Source of the DNA: Clarkia xantiana subsp. parviflora
Taxonomy: Eukaryota > Streptophyta > Magnoliopsida > Myrtales > Onagraceae
Length of the DNA stretch: 64,000 nt
Direction: 5' to 3'
Assembly (NCBI GenBank): GCA_036873135.1
Contig: JAPTYO010000007.1
Span: forward strand, 4,570,763 to 4,634,762
Positions 11,863-23,194 of the stretch are shown here, one piece after another. Each line of letters starts with the position of its first letter. The first letter of the stretch is position 1. The notes beneath the pieces were generated by a model. It did not search any database and was not told the origin of the DNA. It saw only the letters and a program-made list of their open reading frames with translations. A program made the translations under genes and the position numbers.

Positions 11863-12233
11863 GTTTTTTTTTTGCTATAAATTGGGTAACAACTTATCTA
11901 ATATATACAATTAATGAATAAGCCTAATTTAATTTGGTTAAAATATTTATTAATGATGTACTTTTAATATAAATAATTATTCCTAAATCATTATACCTTA
12001 AACCATAAAACACTATTAAAATATATAGAAAAAAAAATAAAAAGTAGTACAAGTGTTTTAAATACGAAAATGTTTACCATAAACTATATACCACTATACC
12101 CTAAATCATCATACTCTAAATCAATAAACCATAAATCACAAACCACTATACCCTAAACTATAAATCAATACTCTAAACCACTATACCCTAAATCACTATA
12201 ATCTAATTAATATTTTCCAACTTAATTTTAAAT

Positions 12234-12815
12234 GTGATTTAAGGTATATATGACTACTTAAGGCATACACTAATGATTTAAGTTAGAATGACTTAATTAC
12301 TAAGTAATTTAAGGTATGTAGTGGTGAATTAGATGAATATGTGATTTAAGGTATATATGACTACTTTAAAGCATACACTAATGATTTAAGGTAGAATGAC
12401 TTAACTACTAAGTAATTTAAGGTATGTAGTAGTGATTTAAGGTATATATGACTACTTTAAGGCATACACTAATGATTTAAGGTAGAATGAGTTAACTACT
12501 AAGTAATTTAAGATATGCAGTAGTGATTAAGGTATATAGGACTACTTTAAAGCATACACTAATGATTTAAGGTAGAATGACTTAACTACTAAGTAATTTA
12601 AGGTACGTAGTAGTGAATTAGTTGAATATGTGAATTAAGATGTATAAGACTACATTAAGGCATACATTAATGATTTAAGGTATAATGACTTAACTCTTAA
12701 GTAATTTAATGTATGTAGTAGTGAATTAGATTAAAATGTGATTTAAGGTATATAGGACTACTTTAAGGCATACACTAATGATTTAAGGTAGAATGATTTA
12801 AGTAGTGAATTATCT
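12234..12815 (+). repeat. six-copy tandem array, ~91-108-bp unit
   Basis: Units begin at GATTTAAGGTATATA-like sequence near 12236, 12342, 12433, 12524, 12632 and 12739. Each holds GACTACTTTAAGGC, CACTAATGATTTAAGG and CTACTAAGTAATTTAAGG in the same order. Spacing alternates between about 91 and 107 bases because some units carry an extra GAATTAGATGAATATGT-like insert. On both sides (12095-12190, 12835-12930, 13065-13185) are degenerate ACCCTAAA/CCATAAA runs. Confidence 0.85.
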
Positions 12816-13303
12816 TCGCCAAAATCCTAAATCATAAACTAATATACTTTAAATCATAAACCAATACCCCTAAGCATATATACTATAAATCACCATACCC
12901 TAAATCATTATACCATAAACCCTATAAACCACTTGATCCTAAAATATCTATATTTACAAAATTACGTTAAAAACACACATTTAGAATACCCGTATTAATT
13001 TTAGAAATGGTAACAATATGATGTTAATTTCTCCTTATACTTAATCATTTTAATCTAAATTATTCAAAACCATAAACTAATATACCCCTAAACTACTATA
13101 CCCTAAACTACTATACTCTAAATCACCATACCCTAAATAAATATACCATATATCACAAACCACTATACCCTAAACCATAAATAAGCATGGCGCGGCTCTC
13201 TTGGTTTTCTCATCACTTGGGTTGCCGGGTAAATATATATGTACATGCTTTCAGTCATTTTTATGTATTTCCTTTTTCCGTTGTTGATCAACTTAGCCTT
13301 TAT

Positions 13304-13580
13304 TGCCATCCTTGGACAAATGTGACGGCTTTACTATTTAATGTCTTCCTTTGCTGTGAATTTTTGTGAGATATTGACAAAGATTTACAGACAGTCAAGA
13401 AAGGAGATTGAGAGGGAGCCAAAGTTCTCTAAGAATGGGGATGCTGGGAGGTGAAGATGATTCCGACAAAGCCTATGGTTGAAGGATATGAGGCAGACTG
13501 TTGTTGTTGGTGTTATTAAGAGCGTTGAGAAGGACTCATCTGAAGCCAAGATCACAGAGCTTACAGCCAAGAAGAAATGA
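13304..13580 (+). pseudogene. EF-1alpha 3'-end fragment captured by the CACTA element
   Basis: Translation in broken frames gives recognisable pieces of the C-terminus of eukaryotic elongation factor 1-alpha: a CHPWTN-like relic of [36 protein letters not shown], then DMRQTVVVGVIKSVEK and a Lys-rich end TAKKK-stop at 13578-13580. At least two lesions are visible. A one-base loss before VKMIPTK shifts the frame, and the segment that normally links PMV to DMRQ (about 16 residues) is missing. The surrounding CACTA ends show that this is a transduplicated gene piece, not a functional gene. The donor EF-1alpha gene is not in this window. Confidence 0.85.
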
Positions 13581-14972
13581 AGGGTTGAGGTATGCGATTT
13601 TTAACCCTTTGAAGTTAATTACATATATGTTATGGTAGTTTTTGTGAGAGCGGATGTGTATGACATTTGCTGCTAATTCTCCATGACCTCTTTGATTATC
13701 AGTTTGTTTGCCAATAGCCTAATACCTTAATCTGATGTTACTATATTTAAGTTAACTGTATATTTAGTTAGCTCTTTAATTTTTTGCAGCTCGAGTTTAG
13801 GTATCAATCATTTTCGGTTGCATCTCTAAAGATAATGAGTGAAGAAGATGGCGGGGTCGGCTTATGTGGGCAGTAGTAATTAGTACAATATGTTGTTGTA
13901 ATGGTTAGTTTGAAATAGTTGCAGTGATTATGACAATGTGTAGTTTGTAGTATTGTTTGATTGATATGTATTATTAACAATAAAAAATCAGTTTCTGAAT
14001 CGATAATGTTGTTTATTTAAACAAGATAATAGAATTGTCATTTGTTATTTTAATAATAAATAAATGTTTTATAATTCAAAATACTTGACCTTATAAGTGT
14101 ATTTAATGTAAGAAAATATTTGATTATGAAAAATGCTTTAGAATCGAATTACTTTACATATCTAACTATAAAAGTGAATAACGTAATCACCCAATATGAT
14201 TCAACAAAATATATATAGAATTGTAAACATTGACCCTATTAAGTTATAATTGTGGTAAATGTTTCGTTTCTACAATGCTCTTTTTAGAATTAGCAGTCTG
14301 ATTCTATAAGTGAGCACTTGAATCATATAGACCCGTGTGAAGTAGGCGTGTACAGGCGTGTACAACCATTACACAAGTTTGGCTTGAATTAGGCACGAGG
14401 TCTCCCAAAACGTATTAGCAACGAGTATACACGATGAACAGTATTAGAAACGACCTCATCGTGTCAAAAATAATCACACACTCGATTACTAATAACGAGG
14501 TGACCCCGTGCCTAACCCGTTGCAAACACGAATATACATGAGTTTGAAACGATCTACCTCGTGCCTATTGACCCTGTATTCTAGTAGTGCGAGATGACTG
14601 TTGAAACTTATTATGAATAATTAAATTCAGGTCACTGCCGAAGAGTTTGGGCTGAGACCCTTAGTATGGGCTCTAATTATATACGATAAATGATTAACAT
14701 TCTATTTCTCTCGCAGAATACAAAAGTTTCGACTAAAAATGCTCTTATAGTTGACATTTATTACATATTTGTCATTAGAAGTGAATCATAATATTTACAA
14801 TTTGAAGTCAGAATGTAACCATGAGAGAGCAATTATATAAATAAATTCCAACAAAATCATTCCAAATGTTTTGAATTGTATGTGAATGGCGCGAGTCATA
14901 CTGAGTAAATACAATAGAATTGACTAGTTCGGTGCTCGGACTTGATAGTCCGACAGCTGCTTGAGAAGACAC

Positions 14973-14978
14973 CACGTG
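14973..14978 (+). promoter_or_regulatory. G-box (CACGTG) upstream of the JAZ gene
   Basis: CACGTG in the context ACCACGTGTCG, about 150 bases before the JAZ start codon and 42 bases before the TATA box. MYC2-type bHLH factors bind G-boxes and induce JAZ genes as negative feedback. The site is seen; the MYC2 link here is inference from the family. Confidence 0.6.
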
Positions 14979-15014
14979 TCGTGTCTCTTTGAATTCAGTA
15001 TCTTTATTCTTCCG

Positions 15015-15023
15015 TATATATAT
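15015..15023 (+). promoter_or_regulatory. TATA box of the JAZ gene
   Basis: TATATATAT following CCG, about 110 bases upstream of the start codon and 36 bases downstream of the G-box, in the usual place for a plant core promoter. Confidence 0.5.
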
Positions 15024-15125
15024 TTGCGTGCCTTATTCTCTTCTTCTTCCTCCACTAAAATTATTCAATTCAAAGCTCTATCTATCAGCATTTCCTTCTT
15101 TTCACTTGCTAAAGGCAAAAGCAAC

Positions 15126-16478
15126 ATGCCCAGAGCCGCCATTGAGCTCGACTTCTTCGGCCTGGAGAAGCAAAACTCCGCCGCCTCACATCGCCGGAGA
15201 AACTACCGAGGTATGCAATTCAATCTTAAGTCGTCCGCAACCGATCTTCCTCATATTTCCATATATACTACTGCATGCTAATTAAACCCTAATTATAAAC
15301 TCAGGCATTCAACAAACAATTTCTCAGATCAGTCCACAACTCCTCAAGTCCGTCATCGCCGGCAGCAGCTCTAACTCCGTGCCTTCAGCTCCGATCGTTG
15401 ACCGAGTCAAACCGCCTCATTCCCTTCCAATTTACGTCTCCGGTAACTCTCCGGTGACGGAGAGCAGCAAGGAGACGCCGCCGTTGACTATTTTCTTCAA
15501 CGGAACAGTCTCCGTCTTCAATGTCCCGCGCGATAAGGCGGAGAGCATAATGAAAGCAGCCATGGAAGGGAGCTGCAAGAGCTCCGATGTATCGGAGAAC
15601 GTGAACGTCGGTCTTTCAGGCGGTGATCAGCCTCTGGTCGGGACTCTGAGCGGCGGTTAGTGCGGATTTGTGAATACATTTCTTAATCTTATTGAAGAAG
15701 ACGGTTGGAATAAACGGTGAGTTTGGTGTTTTTCTGCAGATCTGCCGCTTTTCCGGAGGATGTCGCTGCAGAGGTTCTTGGAGAAACGCAAGGCCAGGAG
15801 GTACTTGTTATGTCGTCGTTCTTGTTTTATATACTTGGGAATTGTGAAAACTACCCCCTTGATTTTTACTTTAGGGAAACATACACCCTAAACTTCTAAA
15901 GTTGCAACGCCGACTGAGCGGCTATTAAAAACTGAAGATGTGTACCACTGCACTTGGAAGGTTAAGGTAAAAATAGCCCTAGTGTGAAAGTTTAGGGTGC
16001 AGAATTGCAATTTTTAGAAGATTTTTTTTTTTTTTTCGGTAGTATACATATACATTAAAATAATCTCCACTTACATCAGATAAGTCCGTTAGTAATAAAT
16101 TACTGATTATGAATATTTTCTATTCCCATAGCTCAGATATTACATTGGTTCATTAGCGTGATAATTATGTTATCGCATAGTTGTTTGGGTTTATTTGGAC
16201 AAATAATGCAATTGATTTTGTCTAACTTGGATTGAAATGAATTAACTAATGGGTTCAACTAATATGTAGTTGAGTTTATTTTAATTCGATTTCTCTAACT
16301 CTTAAATTTCAAGAGAAAATAAATCGAAATTCATGAAAAGCAGAATTATTTTTACATAAATTACGATATTAGAAACCTAAATAAATAGTAAAGAATGGAG
16401 CGGTTGACTGAGTTTGGTCGGAATATAAAGTCAACAGTTTTAACTAAAACGAGATTTTCCTTTTATGCATCATTTTTA

Positions 16479-16518
<40 letters not shown>

Positions 16519-16565
16519 GCAGGTTGAATTGCTTCCCGTATATGTGCAACAGCAACTTCAGTTGA
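15126..16565 (+). CDS. JAZ10: JAZ10/TIFY9-like jasmonate ZIM-domain repressor
   Basis: Exons 15126-15210, 15305-15655, 15740-15800 and 16523-16565 join to 540 nt, 179 residues. JAZ proteins bind MYC transcription factors and recruit NINJA/TOPLESS. The hormone JA-Ile glues them to the F-box protein COI1 for degradation in the nucleus. The N-terminus (AAIELDFFGLEKQ) resembles JAZ10, whose N-terminal region also binds MYC2. The TIFY motif is TIFFNG at residues 90-95. The Jas motif at about 146-172 fits SLX2FX2KRX2RX5PY and is split by an intron just before X5PY, the conserved Jas intron of JAZ genes. If that intron is retained, the frame continues about 30 codons to a stop at 15897-15899 and lacks PY, as in known stable JAZ10 splice forms. 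Oddity: the degron core is LPLFRR instead of the usual LPIARR. A G-box lies upstream. Confidence 0.92.
16482..16515 (+). repeat. (TA)n microsatellite at the Jas-intron acceptor
   Basis: About 17 TA units end seven bases before the acceptor AG of the last JAZ exon. The repeat therefore occupies the place of the pyrimidine tract; only ATTGC separates it from the AG. Confidence 0.85.
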
Positions 16566-18232
16566 AAACGACAGCCATGCCTACACTGAGACAGCAGACA
16601 ATATCTATAACGAGAAGAGAATATAGAATGGAGATGGTCAGACATGCAGATAAGATTATATAGATATATAGTCATATATATTATATACCACAAAAATAAA
16701 TATCCCAAACATAAATAATTAGGTCCAGCCAGGCAAGACATTTCTATTACAATTATTTATTTATTCGTATTGATTATATTATATTATTGTTGCTGCATAT
16801 CTTTAAGATTAGGGACGATTCAATTTGCACTTATGTCATCATTCAAAGGGGTCCTATATATTGCAAAAAAATCGAGGTAATTTTTTTGTGTGTAAAAAAT
16901 CAAGCCCGGAAAGTCTTCATGCAAACTTCTTACTGCAAACTATCTCTTTATCGGATAGCTATCAAGTTTTGAAAATGAAAAAAATAAACATACTATTCCA
17001 TAAATCCTAATACATCATTGATTATACTTCGGTTCTTAACCTTAATATTATTATAACATAATTTAAGTTAATATCGGAAAATGTGAAAAGTAATAAAGCT
17101 AATACATTGAACTTCAAATTTTAAATTAAAATAAAAAATAAAAAAATTAGAGACACCAAATCGCAATATGATATATACTTCCAGCTGTTTTTAGGTTCTT
17201 AAACCTTAATCTTATGCAAACCAACTGAAACCTGTAAAAGTCCTTTTCTGTCCCACATCAACTTAAATGACAAGCCCCAGACTAACACACAACAATTATG
17301 TTACCATATTTCCCACTTGCAACTATAAATACTGTATCTGTTTCAAATGATTCCATACTCGTAACAATAAATCATTTAAACAAATCACCTACAACTTTCT
17401 CATTAATGATCACAAAAATGCAACAGTCTGGGTTTTTTCATATTCAAATCATAGATATTAGATAACAACAACAACTGTTCCTAAGCTCCACAAGAAATAC
17501 CAACATTCCAGTTAAAGGCACTCTGCACCCTCAAAGAAGAACATTAGCCCCCAATTTCATCATAAATCCAACTCGGCAAATTTCATCTTACCTGGAAACT
17601 GCTTTAATTTCAGGATACAAATAGCGTCTCTCTTTTTTGGCGTGTGTAGTATATAACAAAGTCTCAGAGATTCGTGTGGATATGTATGTCCATAGTTCGT
17701 TGCTATTCCATGCCCTCGAACTAACTTACCACACAAAATGCAATCTCCAGTATTCAATTTCAATGTAGAGCTCATTATGGATCACTACCCTTTAACGGAA
17801 CACCACGCAGGCTTTGTTAAATCAAAGTACCATCACTGTTTCCATTCCCATAGTTATGTAGGCAAGCCTAAACTGAGTAGCAATCCAAGTGTGGTGGAAC
17901 AGTATGGTAGCATGTAGCAATATGTATATATAAAAGTATAAAACCAAAACAAAATTGCACAGCTACGAATGTTCTACCTAGATTAGTGAAGATTGATTGT
18001 AATTGGAATCAAGTACTACACTTAAAAAACATATTTTTAGTAACTAACCAGTACATGGATCGATATTAGTGTACATATCTTCAGCAGAAAAAGAGAGTAC
18101 CTTTGAGAGCTTACACATTGAAGAAGATGATGCCCATTTTTAACCTCCTAAGTTGGATTCAAATTCAAACCCTTCTCAATTAGCATTGAAGAAGATGATG
18201 CCCATTTTTCCAAGTTACCTTTTTCAACATCT
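16566..18232. other. space between the convergent JAZ and SAM genes
   Basis: Contains the 3' flanks of both genes. A minus-strand frame at 17560-17775 has CX2C and internal GTAAGT but no family signature; it may be a 3'-UTR exon of the SAM gene. A 26-bp direct repeat (CATTGAAGAAGATGATGCCC plus six more bases) occurs at 18116-18141 and 18184-18209. Confidence 0.4.
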
Positions 18233-19090
18233 TCACTCAACCCTCGAGAACCCTCTGTTGAGCTTCTGGATTGCAGAGTACATCTTCCTCCTCGAACCCA
18301 CTGCATTGATTCCCATATCCTTCAAATCCTCAAGCGTAAGCATTGGCAACACTTCTTCATCAACTTCATGTATCTCGAAAACCGGAGCATAACGACTTAG
18401 CCCTAACTCGATGAGCCAACTCCTTACTCCTTCGCTGCCTCCCTTCCGTTCCCTGGAATCAGTGGCTGTGGCGTCACCACCTGATTGGAATGGGCTAAGG
18501 TCCTTAACTGGAGAATCCGACACGGGTTCGAAGTCCCTGTGGTGGTAAATTTCGTCTTCAGCTTCCAATTGTTCTTGTTCCTCGTCCTCTTCTTCGAATT
18601 CTCTCATCCCAGGGTTGTTCTCAGCGATTTCGTCGTTCCTGTAATGCGCCCAATTGGATCTCGCTCTCTTCGTGACGGATCCAATTCCAATTTCTGCCCC
18701 TCGCTTCGGCTTGGTTTTCTGGTAGCGGAAGTCGAAGCTCGAATCATCGGTGTTGTTGCCGTTAACGAGGTGAGTAAGCGACCGAGCCTTGTGCGGCTTC
18801 GAAGGGTCTTTCTCCCTGGGGAGCCGCCATGAGGCCTTTGGGCGCCGTCCCTGCGAGTCGTACGATAGAGTGGTAGCTTGGTCGCCGATCTCGCCAAGCC
18901 GGACGCTCGGCCGGCGTTGTCGCTTCTGCGGCGGAGCGTTTTCTGATGTGGGTATGCCGGCGGCAAGGGCTGAAGCAGAATTCGTTGCGGCTGCGGGGGC
19001 CATGGTGGCGGCGACGGCGATTGCGCCGGTGAAAGCTGCGGTTGCGGAAGCGGAGTCGGGACCGTCGAGTGACTGTAGATCGGCGGCCAT
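18233..19090 (-). CDS. SAM (sterile alpha motif) domain protein
   Basis: A single-exon frame of 285 residues when started at MAADLQSLDG (19090). An upstream in-frame ATG at 19174 would add 28 residues of Ser/Pro/Arg-rich sequence; the inner start is preferred because the extension looks like leader. The first ~60 residues are Ala-rich. A basic stretch QKRQRRP and a region rich in Lys and Arg suggest nuclear location, and an acidic segment EFEEEDEEQEQ follows. The SAM domain is at about 218-281 (VRSWLIELGLSRYAPVFEI, then LTLEDLKDMGI). SAM domains mediate self-association or binding to other proteins. Plant proteins of this layout are uncharacterised, so no pathway is assigned. The C-terminal RGFSRVE ends soon after the domain. 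Confidence 0.88.
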   Translation of the reverse strand: MAADLQSLDGPDSASATAAFTGAIAVAATMAPAAATNSASALAAGIPTSENAPPQKRQRRPSVRLGEIGDQATTLSYDSQGRRPKASWRLPREKDPSKPHKARSLTHLVNGNNTDDSSFDFRYQKTKPKRGAEIGIGSVTKRARSNWAHYRNDEIAENNPGMREFEEEDEEQEQLEAEDEIYHHRDFEPVSDSPVKDLSPFQSGGDATATDSRERKGGSEGVRSWLIELGLSRYAPVFEIHEVDEEVLPMLTLEDLKDMGINAVGSRRKMYSAIQKLNRGFSRVE

Positions 19091-20336
19091 ATCAGTTGGA
19101 GAAAAGCGTGGTCTGAGACGGTGGTAGCATCTAGCAAGTGGAGGAATTGGACTGGTTGAACTCAAGGCCCACACACAATAGAATTAGTTAGTTAGTCTTT
19201 TCGTTTTCTCTTCTCATCTCTGCTTTTCTTATTTTTAGAAAATATTATTCATTTATCAACTTTTATCTCTTAATTAAAAAATTTGAGTTACACATTGAGA
19301 AAGTCTTAGTTAAAAAAAAATATATTCATATTTAACATTTTACTTCTTTTAAGCACATTGGTGCAAGTAAATACTATACTACCCTGGATAATGCCCCATT
19401 AAAATACCACAAAAGTTAAAAAAAAATAGTCTAATACCAAATTGCTAATCGAATTATTGTAAAATAAACTCCAATACTTAAGGAGTAGTTTGATTAGTTA
19501 GATGTATTTCTTAGAACTCCCGACTTTGTATGACTGAGATGCTCTGAACTATGTCACAATGGTAGAAATGTAATTCTTGTTAACCTTTAGTATTTTCGTC
19601 TTAACATTTGGATTTTGTCAGCTCGTTAACATCAAATTGTATATCATTTTCTAAAAACTAAATATTTCAAACGAGACAGTTTTTTTTTTCCTCATAAAAC
19701 CAGAAACTCCAAATCTCTACCATATATACGAATATATAATGTTAAGAATCTAACAACAATCTCAACAAGATCGTTGTTACATATTTGAAATATTGATATT
19801 CGACGTTTCAACTATTAGATTTATTATTTTCCACTTTTTTCAACTTATTTTATTTTTAAAATTAGTGTTTCAACTTTCAAACAACAAAAATATATTATCT
19901 TTTACTTTTACTAAAATATTGTTTTCCACTTTTTCGAAGTATATATTATGTTTGTTGTTACTCATATTAAATACTTAAAAAACATGTTTTTATTTTGTTA
20001 GATTTAACTTTTAAGAGAAAAAATAGAAAATTATTTATAATTAATTAACAACTTAGCTTATTATAATTGTGACTGTTTTTAGTCCTTAACCCACCAAAGA
20101 AAGTAAACTTCATCAATCAGTTGATCTAATAATTTACAAGTCAATGTTTTATTGTTAATAAATAATTGTGCTTGTGGTCCTATTAATATCAACATGAGCA
20201 CATGACTAGTTTATTTTTGGTATAGTGATGTCCTACTTAAATTGAAAATCTAAACATTATGTACTAGAACAGAAGTACTTAAATAATGTATTACTCCACA
20301 TACAACCAATACGCAATATAGCATCTATATCTACTA
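19091..20336. other. AT-rich spacer before the Helitron array
   Basis: The first ~100 bases are the leader and promoter of the SAM gene, which is transcribed leftward. The rest is AT-rich with poly-T and poly-A runs; no gene or clear repeat family seen. Confidence 0.4.
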
Positions 20337-20383
20337 TCTACTATATTATATTAATTCGGTACCGGAAGCCCTTTGGTTGACAC

Positions 20384-20823
20384 GTGGACAGTCCACGCAA
20401 TCAGCGTTTCCTAATTTAATAGGGGCTCTCTAAATTTAGATACATAATATTGATTGGTTGAAAATTAAGAAGTATTTTTATTTCCTATTTTGGTCTCTAA
20501 GCAATTTATAGAAACAAATTAATTAAAAGTTTCCTTTTAAATAATAAATCTATACAGTTTGGTTCCGGAAGACCATAGGCCGCCACGTGTATTCTAATTT
20601 AAAGTGGACAGTCCACGCAATCAGCGTTTCCTAATTTAATAGGGGCTCTCTAAATTTAGATACATAATATTGATTGGTTGAAAATTAAGAAGTATTTTTA
20701 TTTCCTATTTTGGTCTCTAAGCAATTTATAGAAACAAATTAATTAAAAGTTTCCTTTTAAATAATAAATCTATACAGTTTGGTTCCGGAAGACCATAGGC
20801 CGCCACGTGTATTCTAATTTAAA
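20384..20823 (+). repeat. exact 220-bp tandem duplication in Helitron unit 1
   Basis: Copies 20384-20603 and 20604-20823 start with GTGGACAGTCCACGCAATC and end with GCCACGTGTATTCTAATTT plus AAA. I saw no mismatch between them on reading through. The single-copy equivalent occurs in units 2 and 3, so the duplication happened in this copy and is recent. Confidence 0.9.
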
Positions 20824-21297
20824 TAATTAAGATAAGCAATATATTAATTAATAAGCCACGAATAATTAAAACTTCCTAAATAACTGACTAGGCAATAATG
20901 ATGTCACTTGATTAAGCGAATACAATATTTAATTAGAGTTTATATGCATGGTAAATATTGAAAGTACTTTAGAGGCTTAGGTAGCGTACCTAATCAGTAG
21001 AAGTAGATTAAAAGAAAACTAATTCAATGTTAAAATATATATTTTTTTCCTTAAACAAAGGAAAAGAATTGTGTATTCTAAATTGTATAGTAAAAAAAAA
21101 ATTATATTAGTTAAATAAAATATAAAATATATTAATAAGGTGAATTAAAAAAACTCAAATGATAGTTTAATATTAAAATACAGATTTTACATAAACTTAA
21201 TTTTATAATAAAAGACAAATTTTCTATAAAGAAAATGATAGTTAAATAACCGTGTAATTTACAATATTATAGAAAATACATATTTAAAATAATATTA

Positions 21298-21342
21298 GTC
21301 AACCAAAGGGCTTCCGGTACCGAATTAATATAATATAGTAGA
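21298..21342 (-). repeat. inverted copy of the Helitron 5' end
   Basis: The 45 bases at 21298-21342 are the exact reverse complement of 20337-20381 (TCTACTATATTATATTAATT through GGTTGAC). The pair encloses about 1 kb, so that part looks like an element with 45-bp terminal inverted repeats inside the Helitron. Confidence 0.9.
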
Positions 21343-23194
21343 TTATATGTCTTTCTAGATTTAAGTTCCTAAATTCTTTATTTAGATTTTTATCATACAA
21401 TATTGTATGTATAAAATAAAAGATTGTATATTTAGAATTGTTATTATTAAGGAAAGTTAATATTATAATGGTTGAAAACGTAGGGTTTTTTTATTTGGCA
21501 ATTAGTTATTTTTTTTAATATCCATAATTGATAAACTAAGAGATCAAGAAGTCTATATATACTCATTACAAAAAGAAGAAGCATCAATACGTTTCATTCT
21601 TTTAAAATTGATTCAATTCATGATTCGTGTACTTTTTGTAGTTTTAATAATTATTATATGTAGACTGTATTGACTCTTTTTGGTGTTTAGGACTGGCGAG
21701 TCATGTTGTTTTGCATTTGTAAGCTATCCAAATAATAATGATCACATGTTGAAGGTTGTTAAAAGGTTTGATGATATTGATTGCTTGCATTACCTATCAT
21801 TGGTGTAGTTCGATTAATTATAAATTTTCCTAACTTTATTTCGATTTCATCTTCAGGGAAATTGGTTGATGGTTGGGATATATAAATCCAGCTTGCAAAG
21901 TAGGAGTCAAATGCAGAGAGGATGTGAGTATTAGAACTTCTTCCCGTTCTTCTCAAGATTTGGCGTTTTTTTGTCGAATAAGCGTAACTATTATTTACTT
22001 ATTCAATTAAATAGGTAAGCATGACTATGGAATCTTAATTGCATTATCTACCCATTATATTTTGTGTTAATGTAAAGATTATTTGTGGTTATTTGTAGGG
22101 AATGCATTGTTTACATAAAACTTTGGGTAAGAATTATTTTTCAAATATATGAGTTAAAAGAAATAGATTTATAGTAACGATTTACATATTTGTGTTTATT
22201 TTATCTTTACATTTTTAGTTAAAGCGAGCACTGTGAATATATAAATTATTTAAGCTGGAAATATTTTACTTATATCTCGATATCATTTACTTTTGCGGTA
22301 TGCATGATTAATGACTACTAACACACGATATGCTGGTTGCTTCAAGATTTATGTTTTAGTGTTGTAAGACTTCGGTCTAAAGGACCGCAAATTTGAAGTA
22401 CATTTGGACTTGAAACCTTGAGGTTAAGGTGAGTGCACTTTAATATTCACTTGAAATAAATGTGTAGCCGAGTTTAACAAGAGTCTATATTTTGTTCTCA
22501 ATATATTACAGATTTACTAATATTTTAATTAATGTAAAAGTAGATAAGTGTAGTGTATTAACTCTAGAATATCTACTATTTTTATATATAAATCTTTGAT
22601 GTACTTATATGGTAACTTATTAAAGATTAAACCTAATTTCTTCTTTTTTTTTTTCTTTCGGTATTGTTTAACTAATTTATTAATAATTATTTTATCTTTC
22701 TTTAAAAAAATGTAATAATGTAATCAATATTTTATTATATCCACATTGTTAATTAATATATAGAGTTTTTCAATTTCTCTTACTTAAAATTATAATCGTT
22801 AATATATATTTTTATTTTTTTTAAGAATAATGTATGGACACATCTTCCTTTTTGTACACTATAGTATAATAATAATATAACTACACAACATAAATATAAT
22901 ACAAATATAAACGATAAAAATAATATATAAATATATTACATATGTATTATATAAATGATTTTATAATATATAACCCTACATTACACAATTTATAAAAACT
23001 TACTACAGGTTCTAAACTAACAACATAAATATGGTTATGGGTTAAAATAGATAAACTTTTTAGTATTATATTTGAAAATTTTGTTTATTTCTGAAATCTT
23101 ATTTCAGCTGTTTCACTTTTTATACTTTTTTTTAATATCAAACTCAATTTGTTTAGCTCTAATTTTTTACCCGCGCTGTGCGCGGGATTAGCAT

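Larger units (their letters stand above)
11503..14589. mobile_element. CACTA (En/Spm) element, non-autonomous, 3087 bp
   Basis: The left end is CACTACAAGAAAACATAG, and the reverse complement of the right end is CACTACTAGAATACAGGG, together a 16-18-bp imperfect terminal inverted repeat with the diagnostic CACTA. It is flanked by the 3-bp target duplication CGA (11500-11502 and 14590-14592). Both subterminal regions are packed with short motifs (GACACG, CGTGTCAAA, CGTGCC), as expected for transposase binding sites. No transposase frame remains. Inside are a tRNA-like relic, a ~100-bp tandem array with telomere-like CCCTAAA stretches beside it, and an EF-1alpha gene fragment. Confidence 0.9.

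Noticed and set aside
12234..12815. Regular repeats that might suggest a CRISPR-like array
   Set aside because: Units are adjacent, about 100 bases, diverged, without unique spacers, and sit in a plant CACTA transposon; no cas-like gene is near.
17560..17775. Minus-strand frame with CX2C that might be a zinc-binding protein
   Set aside because: Only one Cys pair, no family match, and an internal GTAAGT; more likely a 3'-UTR segment of the SAM gene.
18485..19137. Several plus- and minus-strand frames over the SAM gene
   Set aside because: GC-rich coding sequence gives long shadow frames; only the frame ending at 18233 contains a recognisable domain.
20337..21342. A separate TIR transposon defined by the 45-bp inverted repeat
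   Set aside because: No matching target duplication flanks it and the left arm is the conserved Helitron head; kept as an oddity inside the Helitron.
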